This document shows, one piece after another, positions 21,003 to 30,299 of a stretch of DNA of 64,000 bases (position 1 is its first letter; every line of letters starts with the position of its first letter). Source of the DNA: Prorocentrum cordatum (taxonomy: Eukaryota; Sar; Dinophyceae; Prorocentrales; Prorocentraceae). Made by a program: the position numbers and the translations under genes. A model generated the notes under the pieces. That model ran no database searches. It worked only from the letters and a program-made list of their open reading frames with translations, and was not told the origin of the DNA. The stretch covers positions 1 through 64,000 of the forward strand of contig CAUYUJ010020157.1 in assembly GCA_963575745.1 (NCBI GenBank), given 5' to 3'.

Positions 21003-21352
21003 AGCGGCGACAATAGGGGCGAATAGCCCAGGGGCGGGCATTACACGCACTCCCCCGGGAGTCCCGGGAGCCTTTTCGAAGGCATAGATCATCGGCGCAC
21101 CTGAATACATGTGTGCTCTCCCCTGGGCTATTCGCCCATATCTAGGGGAACAAACAGTTACGTTCACATAAAAACTCGGAGGTCCGCGCGGATTTCTCGG
21201 ATCGGCGCTGGACCCACCTCCCTGGCGCGCGGAGCGCGCCAGGGGCGGCGCCGGAGGCGCCGCTGGGGGGCCCCAGCGCCGATCCATGAAATCCGCGCGG
21301 ACCTCCGAGTTTTTATGTTCATGCCACTTTTCGTTCCCCCAATATCGTCGCC
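21003..21352. mobile_element. Composite foldback element with family A copy (A4)
   Basis: The outer ends GGCGACAATAGGGGCGAATA and the inverse CTATTCGCCC...ATATCGTCGCC match the 12.2-kb composite. The A4 core at 21,145-21,340 has long inverted arms (AAAACTCGGAGGTCCGCGCG and its reverse) around CTGGCGCGCGGAGCGCGCCAG. Confidence 0.75.
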
Positions 21353-21507
21353 TCTGATGACAACCCTGGTGGCTCCTCCCGGCGCCCATTCGGGCAAGGC
21401 GCCTCGCCACGGCTGTCGGCACGGAGGGGCGCAGGCGCTGCTCGCCTGCCCGTACGTGCTGGTGTCTGCGGCGGTGACCTGCGCGTCAGCGGTGTTTGAC
21501 GGGGCCC

Positions 21508-21655
21508 TGGGACACACAGATAAATACACAGATAACAGGATTCCCCATATTTTCCCATATGTTCTGGGTTTTTGTCTTCCCCCCACTTCCCATATTTTCC
21601 TATATTTTCGGGAAAATCGACGATTAATTGTGTCTGTGTGTTTCTTTCCCTCCTG
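21508..21655. repeat. Family G repeat, copy 3
   Basis: GACACACAGATAAATACACA, CCCCACTTCCCATATTTTCC and GTGTCTGTGTGTTTC occur in family order. Confidence 0.65.
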
Positions 21656-21904
21656 AGTGTTGCGGAGCATCCGCCGCCAGCCGAGTAGAAATTACTTCAG
21701 CTAGTTCGTCGTCGTCATCCGGAATCCAGAGAGATGCAGCACCCGTCATCCGATCAATCGGGCACGCAAGTGAAGGTTACGAGGCAGATGCTGGCGCCGG
21801 GAGCGAAGGGCTCATAACCTAAGGTCAGAGGGCCCCCCCGGCGCGGTCTTTCCCTGGAGTCTTGAGCCACGGGCTCAAGCAGGGTGGCAGAATGGGGCCT
21901 GACC

Positions 21905-22022
21905 CGCAGGGAGGAGGGAGAGGAGGGGGAGGAAGAGAGAGGGAGAGGAGGAGGAGGGCAGGAGAGGAGGAGGTGAGGAGGAGAGGAGGAGAAGAGGAAA
22001 AAAGGAGGAGGAGGAGGAGGAA
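21905..22022. repeat. (GGAGGA/GAGAG)n purine tract
   Basis: About 115 bp of nearly pure purine on the plus strand. Confidence 0.85.
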
Positions 22023-22275
22023 CGCAGGGCGATGCGCATTCAAAACGAGGGCCCGACACCACAAGGACGGTCGCGAGCAGACCGCTCTGGTGGGGCCGAG
22101 GCCCCTGGCTCCTCGGGTCCCCCAGCGTGCCGGAGAGCCGCTGCAGGCGCGACAGGGCGGGGCTGCAGCCCATCCGGTCCAGCCGCTCCTCCGCGCTGAG
22201 CAGGCTCCTCGGGCGCACGCTGACAGTCGGGCGTTGGCAGTGATCTGTCCCGGGGGCGCCCCCCCGACCCATTTC

Positions 22276-22338
22276 CACTAACCGGAACTGCCGTCACCCG
22301 AAAAACACCAGTTACGGCAAACCTGGTTCGGTTTAGTG
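22276..22338. repeat. Imperfect hairpin
   Basis: CACTAACCGGAACTGCCGT and, inverted, ACGGCAAACCTGGTTCGG plus TTTAGTG form arms of about 20 bp with a short loop. Confidence 0.55.
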
Positions 22339-22534
22339 AATCTGGCCAATTGAGGGGCCCCATCAGGGCCCTACCACTAACCGCGTCCCCTTCCCCGAGG
22401 TCCTGGCTATACCCGCTCCTCGGGCGCACGCCGACGGGGACGACAGGCAGATCGCACGAGAGGGACGCGCGGTGCAGTCGACGCGCCGCCAGAGGGAGAG
22501 CCGAGCACAGCCGGCACGTGGCAGAAAGATGCGC

Positions 22535-22675
22535 GGTGAGGACGCAAGGGCCTTGGGCGCCCACTCCGGAGCTTCTCGAGCGAGGCGCGGCGAGCGAAAC
22601 TGGCCAGGGATGGACCGAGGAGGCAAGGATGCAAGGGTACCCTTGGGAATGCTGCCCTTCCTTACTGTGCTGAAA
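22535..22675. repeat. Family P repeat, copy 2
   Basis: GGAGCTTCTCGAGCGAGGCG, CTGGCCAGGGATGGACCGAG and GGCAAGGATGCAAGGGTACC occur in order. It abuts the family B element that follows. Confidence 0.55.
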
Positions 22676-22826
22676 TCGGGCGTGCCCCTCTGCAGGAGGA
22701 GAATTCAAAAATAGTTCGACGATAGTCTGGGGGCGATCTTTTCCGTATTGCTCCGCATTTTCAAACATCTTTTGGCTATTTTTCACTCTTCGTCCAAAAT
22801 CCCCCCTGTAGGAGGACACGCCCGAC
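22676..22826. mobile_element. Family B MITE-like element, copy at 22.7 kb
   Basis: ATCGGGCGTGCCCCTCTGCA at the left and TGTAGGAGGACACGCCCGA at the right are inverted. The interior has AAAAATAGTTCGACGATAGT and TTTTTCACTCTTCGTCC. 151 bp. Confidence 0.7.
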
Positions 22827-22919
22827 CTAATACAATGCGGGCTGACTGTAAGGAACGAAAGGGCTTTCCCGAACATGGCTCGGGGATCTTCTGACCCGGT
22901 TCAATCCAGACCCGGCTCA

Positions 22920-23055
22920 GCCAGGCCCTGCAGAATCCTGCAGAATCCTGCACCCAAACCCAGGTCGATGCGAAGGATCCTGCAGGATCCTGCAGGATCC
23001 TGCACCCAAGCCTGGGTCAATGCGCCCCTTGCCCTGCAGGATCCTGCAAGATCAG
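22920..23055 (+). repeat. CAGGATCCTG tandem cluster
   Basis: ATCCTGCAG/GATCCTGCAG repeats occur in three clusters separated by CACCCAAACCCAGGTCGATG and CACCCAAGCCTGGGTCAATG. Confidence 0.8.
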
Positions 23056-23087
23056 GCGCTCTGGCTGACCCCCGCTTGCATTGACCC

Positions 23088-23218
23088 CCTGGAGAAACCA
23101 AGAGGTACCGATACCGTTACTCCCTGGACCTCTCCCGGGGTGCGTTCTGACCAGGATTTCGAGGCCCAAAAAGGGGAAACGAGGGAAGGGTAGCGGTCTG
23201 GGTACTCCAAATCCTTCA
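23088..23218 (+). repeat. Family F repeat, copy 4 (shortened)
   Basis: AGGTACCGATACCGTTACTC, CCCGGGGTGCGTTCTGACCA and GGGTAGCGGTCTGGGTACTC. The middle GTGGCGACGAGGGC block is missing. Confidence 0.6.
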
Positions 23219-23224
23219 ATAAGC

Positions 23225-24180
23225 CCCCCCCCGTGCCAACCTGTCCGGCGCCCCTTGCTCGCCCCCCCACGCGCCCCAAACCCACCCCCTCTCGCTCCCA
23301 AACCTCCCCACGCCCCCCGAAGGACAGCGGCTTTCCACCCCCCCCCACGCGATCCATCCCCCCCCCGCTTATTGAGAGACCTGGAGTATCTCTTCCTCCT
23401 CTGACCCCCGTCTCGAGGCGTGTCCACCTTCAGGGGGATTTTCGACGAAAAATGAAACATACTGAAAAAATATCCCCAGGCTATTTTTTGAGCATTCTTG
23501 AATTTCCCACCTGTAGAGAGACATGCTCGTACCTCTTCCTCCTCTGACCCCCGTCTCAAGGCTCCCCGAAGGACAGCGGCTTCCCACCCCGAAGGACAGC
23601 GGTTTCCCAACCCCCCACGCACCCCGAAGGACGGCGGCTTCCCACCCCCCTACGCGACCCACCCCCCCACGCTTATTGAGAGACCTGGCGCACCTTCTCC
23701 TCCTCCGACCCCCCTCTCGAGGCGTGACCCCCTTCAGGGGGATTTTCGACGAAAAATGGAAGAAACGGAAAAAATATCCCTTGACTATTTTTTGAGCATT
23801 CTTGAACTTCCCCCCTGTAGAGAGACCGGCCCGACCTAACGGTAGGGGTACCTCTTCCTCCTCTGACCCCCGTCTCAAGGCTCCCCGAAGGACGGCGGTT
23901 TCCCACCACGAAGGACAGCGGTTTCCCAACCCCCCACGCACCCGGAAGGACGGCGGCTTCCCACCCCCCACGCGATCCACCCCCCACACGCTTACTGAGA
24001 GACCTGGAGCACCTTCTCCTCCTCCGATCCCCACCTCGAGGCGTGTCCCCCTTCAGGGGGACCTTCGAGGAAAAATGAAACATACTGAAAAAATGTCCCC
24101 AGACTATTTCTAGAGTGTTCTTGAGTTTCCCCCCTTGTTGTGAGACCCGGAGCACCTCCTCCTCCCCGCTTACAGGGCAG
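23225..24180 (+). repeat. About 310-bp tandem repeat holding three worn family B elements
   Basis: Three units each contain GAGAGACCTGG-G, CTCCTCTGACCCCC-TCTCGAGGCGTG, a worn B element (23,412-23,530, 23,716-23,834, 24,034-24,150) and GAAGGACGGCGG-TTCCCACC blocks. B left ends fall about 304 and 318 bp apart, so the B element was inside the unit before it was duplicated. Confidence 0.75.
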
Positions 24181-24394
24181 TTTTTAATACATAAGATTTC
24201 TTAACATTGGATCTGAGTACATGATTACTTTGTGAATAAATTCATGCATGAACTCATCGTTGTGTTTCACACTAAATTCGTGCATGTTTGATGCATGATC
24301 CGCACGCGGAGCATGCATCAAAAACGGCACTGTGTTGAGAGACCTGGAGCACCTCCTCCTCCCCCGACCCCCCTTTGGAGGCCTGGAAATGGGC

Positions 24395-24560
24395 ACCAAC
24401 ACCAAGACAGGGGGTCGCCTCCACAGGGGGAAGATGGCCTGAGATTTCGGTGTTGGTGGTAATGTTTCGGTCACCTTGGAAGCCAGAATATTGCCACCAC
24501 CACCGAGATCGGGATCGTCCTCCCTCGGTGGAGGCACACCGCCGATCTGGGTGTCCCCTC
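24395..24560. mobile_element. Foldback element of about 165 bp
   Basis: GTCGCCTCCACAGGGGGAAG...GAGATTTCGGTGTTGGTGGT is inverted as ACCACCACCGAGATCGGGAT...CTCGGTGGAGGCACACC, so nearly the whole element folds on itself. No similar copy was noticed elsewhere in the window. Confidence 0.65.
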
Positions 24561-24789
24561 AACAACGCAAATTAGCGACACATGGGCATCATCATTGCTA
24601 GCGGAATGACACTGGAGGCCCGTCTCTCGAGGCTCCCAGGATATGCTCCGAGGAGAGCGGCACCCCGACGCCAGGGCGCCCGCCTCGGAGAGCCCCGGAG
24701 CGGCCCTTCGCCTCCGCGCCTCGACCGCAGGGCTGAAGCCCAAGGGCTCGAGTGAAGCCGTGGTTTCCGTTTTCGTGTTGTGTTCGTCA

Positions 24790-24870
24790 TCCCTCGTCCT
24801 CCTCGTCCTCCTCCTCCTCCTCGTCCTCCTCCTCCTCCTCGTCCTCCTCCTCCTCCTCCTCCTCTTCGTG
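24790..24870. repeat. (CTC/GTC)n tract
   Basis: About 75 bp of TCC repeats with periodic GTC. Confidence 0.9.
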
Positions 24871-24959
24871 CCACACTTGCTGCAGAGCGAAGTCAAGACG
24901 AAGACGGTCCACGGAATTGCCAGAACGCCGTTTGGCTCGAGCACTGGCTGCACCCAAGG

Positions 24960-25130
24960 GCTCCCCCCCGACTTCGCGCTTCGCGCTTCGCGCTGCGCGG
25001 AGCGCGAAGTGCGAACAACTTCGCGCTCTCGCGCCTCCCACCCCAGGGAAAGGGAGCAGGGGAGGATGAGGAGGAATCGGAGCCGAAGCGCGAAGCGCGA
25101 ATGACTTCGCGCCCTCGAGGGAGCCATTGG
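24960..25130. repeat. Family S GCGC block, copy related to the 96-bp repeat
   Basis: CTTCGCGCTTCGCGCTGCGC and CGAAGCGCGAATGACTTCGC are mutually inverted and self-complementary. The same layout is at 36.95-37.11 kb. Confidence 0.55.
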
Positions 25131-25329
25131 CAACTGGGGGAGCTGCAAGAGAACGTCGGGGGCCAGGGCACCGAGCCGACTGCTTCGGCCACGGCGTCCT
25201 CTCCTCGCCGTCGCCCCTCCTGGCGGTGCGCGAGCGTGGGGGGCGACGCCACGAAAGGATCATGACGCTGGGGGCCTGGGCACCGAGCTGACTCCCTCAG
25301 CCGCGGCGTCTTCTCGAGGGGCACGGAGA

Positions 25330-25475
25330 GTGGCAGAAACATCAGAACTCGGAGGTCCGCGCGGACTTCTCGGATCCCCGCTGGGCCCCCCTTCCCTGGC
25401 GCACGGGGCGCGCCAGGGGCGGCGCCGGAGGCGCCGCCAGGCGGGCCCAGCGTGGATCCGAGAAGTTCCGAGTTA
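25330..25475. repeat. Family A palindromic element, copy at 25.4 kb
   Basis: AACTCGGAGGTCCGCGCGGA ... GATCCGAGAAGTTCCGAG around GGCGCACGGGGCGCGCCAGG. The right arm lacks the CCGCGCGG segment. Confidence 0.65.
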
Positions 25476-25479
25476 TTGG

Positions 25480-25565
25480 CGTTCTCGAGCGGGGCAGGGC
25501 CAGTGAAGGTCGCCCGAAGGGGCAGGGGTTGCAAGGACATCCTCGAGGAGTCCCTCACTCGCCAT
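25480..25565. repeat. Family P repeat, fragment
   Basis: TTCTCGAGCGGGGCAGGGCC and GGTTGCAAGGACATCCTCGA resemble family P. The match is weaker than in the other copies. Confidence 0.35.
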
Positions 25566-25704
25566 CGCTCGGACGTCCATTCCTCGTGTATTTTTCGATT
25601 TCGTGCGGGTTTTTTTCGCCAATTGATCAAGGATGGTCCTCGATGGCCGTCGCCGAGAAAAAATGCACACGTCCGAGCGATGCCAAGCTCATTCTTACTA
25701 TGCG

Positions 25705-25865
25705 ACTTGACTGCAGTGATCCGCGGATCTGGTGCGTGGGCGCCAGACCCATGGATCAGGAAACGTGCCCCCGACATGTGAGGCCAGTGCCCCTCTGGCG
25801 GCAGAGCGCGCCAGTGCTGCACGGAAGCGGGGTCCCGTCGCTAATCCGCGTTGACACAGCCCAGC
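25705..25865. repeat. Family Q element, copy 2
   Basis: GTGATCCGCGGATCTGGTGC...CCATGGATCAGG...GGGTCCCGTCGCTAATCCGC lines up with 20.84-21.0 kb. Confidence 0.45.
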
Positions 25866-25982
25866 TTTGCGCTTCCTCGAGCTCCTCGTCTCGCCGTCCT
25901 CGGCGTCCGCGTCGATGTCCCCCGCCCACCCGCGCGAATCCGCGCGGCCCTCTCGGTGAACCCTGGCAAGGAGGAACAGAAC

Positions 25983-26110
25983 ACTTGGCGGCGCGCACAA
26001 AGGGGTAGGGGGAGGGGGAAAAAGGCTTCTTAGAAGGAGGCTGCTTCCCAACGGCGCCGGCCTCACATCTATAAACAAGGCCCGTGCCGTCTAAGAAGGA
26101 GAGGTGTTGC
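25983..26110. repeat. Family M repeat, copy 2
   Basis: CTTGGCGGCGCGCACAAAGG, GGCTTCTTAGAAGG, TCACATCTATAAACAAGGCC and CTAAGAAGG occur in order, as at 29.5 kb. Confidence 0.6.
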
Positions 26111-26616
26111 TAATGAGTAGTCACGATCGGGCTCCCAACCCTTTGGGAGGCGACCTAAGTTAGGAAACCAAAAGCATCAAGGATAGAGGGGTCTTTCCTG
26201 CAGATGTATCAAGCCAAGCCGCCCCACCTGGTTATCCAGAATGCAGAGACAGAGACCTCAGTGAGGCCACGCCTTTATTGTGTTATTAGGGAGCGAGGTT
26301 CTTTGATCCTGGATGAAATAAGACGCCGTCCACCCTCCCCCTACCTCCTCGGGGCTCCAAAGGGGGTCCAGCTGAAAGGGGGGGGGTGCGATAGGTTTGG
26401 GGCAATTGTGTCGCAAATGCATTGCGCCAGAGAATCGTATTTCATTGTATTGCAGCTTGTGTATTGCACGCGAAGGCCCAGCGATTCATCTGCGCACCCG
26501 AATGTATTGCACACCCCAAATCTACTGCGACCCCACAAGTCTGTTGCACCAGATCTATTACACCACGCCCTCTTCGCCGAGGACCCCCTTTTCGGGGTCA
26601 GCCAGACTACCCGTGG
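26110..26616. other. AT-richer stretch, no recognisable gene
   Basis: Lower GC than its surroundings, with several short frames. GTATTGCAGC / TGTATTGCACG / ATGTATTGCACACC share a TGTATTGCA motif. No gene call is possible. Confidence 0.35.
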
Positions 26617-26925
26617 GTCGGGCATGTCCTCCCACAGGGAGATGTTGAACGAAAAATGAAGAGTAGTCAAACAATGACCCCAAATACAATCACCAGCCTG
26701 GAACATATCCCTATCCCTATGCTGGGCATCTCCTCATCACGATGCCAATCTTAGGGGTTCCCTTATTTTGTGAGGGCGAATCCCTCATATTGTCATCGCC
26801 TTTTGGCGTGTCAATCTTAGGGATAGGGATATGTTCGAGGCCGGTAAAAATAGTCCAAAAATCGCTCCAGACCATTTCCCTACGATGCTTGCACTCTCCC
26901 CTCGTAGAGAACGAACAGACCCGAC
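26617..26925. mobile_element. Family B element with an inner foldback insertion
   Basis: GTCGGGCATGTCCTCCCACA (left) and AGAGAACGAACAGACCCGAC (right) are worn B ends. The inside (26,699-26,838) is a separate inverted repeat: GAACATATCCCTATCCCTA and TAGGGATAGGGATATGTTC, about 19 bp and perfect. The expected B interior (AAAATAGTCCAAAAATCGCT) lies on its right. Confidence 0.7.
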
Positions 26926-26988
26926 GTAAGACTTCCCCCCCTCTGCGCGTGGCTGGCGCACGGCACAGACAGCCTCAGCTCCCGTTCG

Positions 26989-27508
26989 GTCGGGCCTGTC
27001 CCTCTACAGGAGGAATATTCAAAAATAGTCCAAAAATGATCAGGGGACTTTTTTTTGAACATTTGTTTGACTCCTCCTCCTCCTCCTCCTCCTCCCTTCC
27101 TCCTCCTCCTCCTCCGCCGCCTCCTTCTCCGCCACGTCTTCCTTTACCTCCGACGTCTTATCACGCATCCCGTCACCCTCGAGGGCCGAGGTATCCAGGG
27201 TCGGCGGCACTGGCCGTAAGGCCTTAGCAATTTTTTGGGCCACTTTGGAATATTTTTGAGCATTCTTTACTTTTCGTCGACAATCCTCCTGCAGGGGTAG
27301 CGGCGAAGAGGGGAGTGTCCGAGAGGGGGGGTGCAAATCATGACCGGCGGCATGTGCGCGGCCCAGCGGGGGGGCCAGGGAAGTAATGAAACAAGAAGAG
27401 GCGCCATGAAATCCGGGGAAAATATCATGGCCCCCGCCATGAGATCCACCCCCCCCTAGTCATCCCCCCCCTCTTTTCCGCCCCCGACTGCAGGGGGACA
27501 GGCCCGAC
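26989..27508. mobile_element. Family B element with a CTC tract and a nested 190-bp element
   Basis: It starts GTCGGGCCTGTCCCTCTACA and ends CTGCAGGGGGACAGGCCCGA. A (CTC)n run lies at 27,066-27,120. The right B end is itself split by the family H element at 27,298-27,487. So this is at least a two-step nested structure. Confidence 0.75.
27298..27487. mobile_element. Family H element (H1), 190 bp, with 9-bp target duplication
   Basis: CTGCAGGGG at 27,289-27,297 is repeated exactly at 27,488-27,496. The element ends AGCGGCGAAGAGGGGAG and CCCTCTTTTCCGCCCCCGA are inverted. Two more copies lie at 34.8 and 43.8 kb, sharing GCGGC-CGTGCGCGGCCC, AAGAGGCGCC and ATATCATGGCCCCCGCCAT. A 9-bp duplication fits a Mutator-like non-autonomous element; the class is an inference. 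Confidence 0.75.
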
Positions 27509-27654
27509 TCAAAGCTCCCCGAGCCCTGCGCGGGCAGCCCCGGGGCCCTCCCCGGAGCGGCGCCCCCGCGCCGGCGCGGCGCCCCGCGCGCCGGGGAGGG
27601 GCCGGGGGGGCCCTGGCGCCGAGCCTTCCGTTGCTCCCGTCGTGCGTGCGTTAA

Positions 27655-27843
27655 GTCAGGCCTCTCCCCCTACAGGGGAAGCTTCGACGAAAAAAAAAAA
27701 AAATACACTAAAAAGAATCAATAACTAATCCAAAAATTGTCTGGGGACTATTTTTGAATATTTGTTTACCTTTGGGGGTATTTTTGTTTTTTTTATTTTT
27801 CGTGGAGAATCCCCCTGTAGGGGGACAGGGGGACAGGCCCGAC
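27655..27843. mobile_element. Family B MITE-like element, copy at 27.7 kb
   Basis: GTCAGGCCTCTCCCCCTACA at the left and TGTAGGGGGACAGGGGGACA then GGCCCGAC at the right. The interior has a poly-A run and GTCTGGGGACTATTTTTGAA. Confidence 0.75.
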
Positions 27844-28009
27844 ATAATGCTTGCGGACCACATCCCAGAAATAATCTCGAGCCACTATGTCAACATGTGC
27901 GGCCGCCATATGTCAATTCCGCAAACCCGGGTCAGCCTATATGTGCGGCCGCCTCGCGGCCACGAGCGGCTCGCTGACCCGGGTCAGCCAGAGAGGGTCT
28001 TCGCTCATG

Positions 28010-28205
28010 TTGCCCCCCATCGCACTTGAGGACCACATCCCAGAAATAGTTTCGAGCACCCGGAAAAGTGTCGAAAGTGTGTCGAAACAGTGTCGGGCGA
28101 ATGTCTCCCAGGTTCCGACACGCGAAAACCATCGGGTTTCGGGACTTTTTCCTGGTGCTCGAAACTATTTCTGGTACTCGAGGCTAAAGTAGGTTGGAAC
28201 ATCAT
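28010..28205. mobile_element. Family I foldback element, copy 1
   Basis: GACCACATCCCAGAAATAGT then TTCGAGCACC, inverted as GGTGCTCGAAACTATTTCTG. The middle has GTGTCGAAA repeats. A left-end fragment of the same family is at 27,851-27,885. Confidence 0.7.
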
Positions 28206-28260
28206 AAACCGAGCCGAGAGATCCGCGCGGTTCTCCACAAGTTTACAGAGACAACGTGTA

Positions 28261-28427
28261 TCGGCGGTGGACAAACCTCCCTTTCGTAAACCTCCACTTA
28301 GTGAAAACAGCCTGGGACCGAAACCGACCGGCCAGGACCCGCAAAATGACGGCCGCGACGCCCTCTCGCGAACCGAGAACGGTCAATTCCTTAATCGACC
28401 TGTCAGGGTAGGTATGTCCACCCCCGA
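28261..28427. mobile_element. Family C MITE-like element, copy 2
   Basis: TCGGCGGTGGACAAACCTCC ... GGTATGTCCACCCCCGAG, with the interior GACGGCCGCGACGCCCTCTC and GACC-GTCAGGGTAGG. About 167 bp. Confidence 0.75.
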
Positions 28428-28997
28428 GTGTAATAAGTTAGGAGGCAACTACTGGGACGTCTTCGTCGGAAGGATTGGGGAGAATTGAGCCCCACTGGGG
28501 GGCCGCATATGAAGCGGGACTACTTGAGCCAGATCAAGCGGGATTGAGCCAGCTTGAGCAGGAGTAAACTGGATTAGACCGGATTTCGGACCAGGGCCAA
28601 GTCAGAATTTGACCTCCCAGCAGTTGCACCCGAAAGTAAGGACGGTGGTGAGGACGCAGGTCCCTTTTAAGCCGAAGTTGGGATTTTTGGGCGACGGGCG
28701 ACCAGTGGAAACGGCAAAGGACGGGCCGCAGAGGCAATGACACGAGGGCGTCCCAGATGAAGGCGCGCGTCCTTACCGGGCGCGTTGACTGCATGTTTAT
28801 GCAGTGGTTTCTCCTTCGGCCTCTGGGCAACCTTCTCGATCAGCACGTCCGACTTGGCCATGCCGGAGAGGTTCACAATGGTCGAGCTCCTGCGGCTCCT
28901 GCGGAGGCCGCCCCCACGGGCCAGATCGTAGGATCGCACCGTACCGCCCAAATCCACTCCGGCAATGCTTGTTTGGAGCGGGGCAGGGAAGTAAGAG
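28428..28997. other. No recognisable gene
   Basis: At 28,505-28,590 there are repeated TTGAGCCAG / GCGGGATTGAG / TTGAGCAGG motifs. No gene was seen in the rest. Confidence 0.35.
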
Positions 28998-29169
28998 TCG
29001 GGGATGGACAGACCCCCCTTTAGTAAAACGTGGTTTAGTGAAAACGGCCTCAGGCCCAAATCTGGCGGGCGCAAGCCTGGAAAATGACGGCCACGGCGCC
29101 CTCTCGAGAACCGAAGACGGGCAATTCACTAATCGACGTGTCACTGTTGGGGGTTCTGTCCACCCCCGA
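28998..29169. mobile_element. Family C MITE-like element, copy 3
   Basis: TCGGGGATGGACAGACCCCC at the left, GGGGTTCTGTCCACCCCCGA at the right. It is closest to the copy at 34.2 kb: both read GGGGATGGACAGACCCCCCT, so these two form a subfamily. Confidence 0.75.
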
Positions 29170-29534
29170 AAGAGGACGCGGACAGCCGAGGACCCGAATG
29201 CCACCTGGGCGACGATCCAAAAACGCGTCCTACGCGGCATGGCACGGCGACCTCACGCGGCAGCTCACGCGGGCCGCCGGCGCAGCGCGCAACAATTGGA
29301 GGCGAGGGCAGCTTGCGCGCGACCTGACGCGGGCAGCTTGCGCGCCGATGTCAGCGCAGTCGACACCGCGTCTTGCGTCGCTCACACGCCTCGCCCAGGC
29401 GCAATTTGCCGAGGCCTCGGCAAATTGCGGCCAGAAGCAAGAAAAAGCAGCACCCCTGCCGGGACGCGACACGCCGAGACGCCGGAGCTGCACTGCAGCA
29501 GCCCGCGGCCGCGCGCCGACAGAACCACACCATT
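29170..29534. other. No recognisable gene
   Basis: GCGCG-rich with GCGGCAGCTCACGCGGGCC and GACCTGACGCGGGCAGC repeats. A perfect inverted pair, GCAATTTGCCGAGGCC / CCTCGGCAAATTGC, lies at 29,401-29,428. Confidence 0.4.
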
Positions 29535-29705
29535 ACTTGGCGGCGCGCACAAGGGGGTGGGGGGAGGGGGGGGGGCTTCTTAGAAGGACGCTGCTTCTTA
29601 GAAGGCGCCAGCCTGACATCTATAGACAAGGCCCGCGCCTTCTAAGAAGCAGGGGTGCTTCTAAGAAGCCCTCCCCCCTCACCCCACCCCCCTCTGCGCG
29701 TGGCT
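29535..29705. repeat. Family M repeat, copy 3
   Basis: CTTGGCGGCGCGCACAAGGG, GCTTCTTAGAAGGCGCCAGC and CGCGCCTTCTAAGAAGC. The last two are inverted around ACATCTATAGACAAGGC. Confidence 0.6.
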
Positions 29706-29744
29706 GAATCACGACATCGCGCAATGCACCCCCTCCGGCAACGC

Positions 29745-29815
29745 ATCGGGACGTCGCGGTGGAGGAGATCGGGCCCCAGATCGCGCCTTCATCGCCGATG
29801 CATCGGCGAGGCGGC
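29745..29815. repeat. CGATGCATCGGCGA palindrome cluster
   Basis: TCGCCGATGCATCGGCGAGG and CGCATCGGGACGTCGCG. It belongs to the GATGCATCGGCGAT motif group found also at 38.0, 39.8 and 42.0 kb. Confidence 0.5.
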
Positions 29816-30123
29816 GCGAGTCCCCTCGACTTTTTACCACCTGCTCGGGCCGCACGGCGCCCGCCTGCGGAGGCCCCTCCAGAACTCTGCGGAGGTCTCC
29901 ACGAGGCACCACCAGAGGCCCACTCCACGAGAGACCGACGGCACCCGAAGGCCTCGAGCGCGTCGACCCTCCGTGGCCACGGCGACGGCGGCCCCACCTG
30001 CCGAGCGCTGCAGAAGAGAAGACCCGGGCCCGAAGTGCGGCAGCTTCGCGCGGCGATGGCGTCGGCGTTGGCCTCTGACAACCCGTGGATGGTTCCACCT
30101 TGAACGATCGTGGCTTCCCGAGA

Positions 30124-30294
30124 TCGGCGGTGGACAAACCTCCCTTTAGCAAACCTCCCCTCAAAGAAACCGGCCTGGGACCGAAACCGACGGACCTGGA
30201 ACCGCAAAAATGACGGCCGCGACCCCCTCTCGCGAACCGAAAACGGCCGATTCCTTAATCGACGTGTCAGGGTAGGAGGTCTATCAACCTCCGA
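30124..30294. mobile_element. Family C MITE-like element, copy 4
   Basis: TCGGCGGTGGACAAACCTCC and, inverted, GGAGGTCTATCAACCTCCGA. The cleanest copy, 171 bp. It sits just upstream of the retrotransposon relic. Confidence 0.8.
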
Positions 30295-30299
30295 CGACA

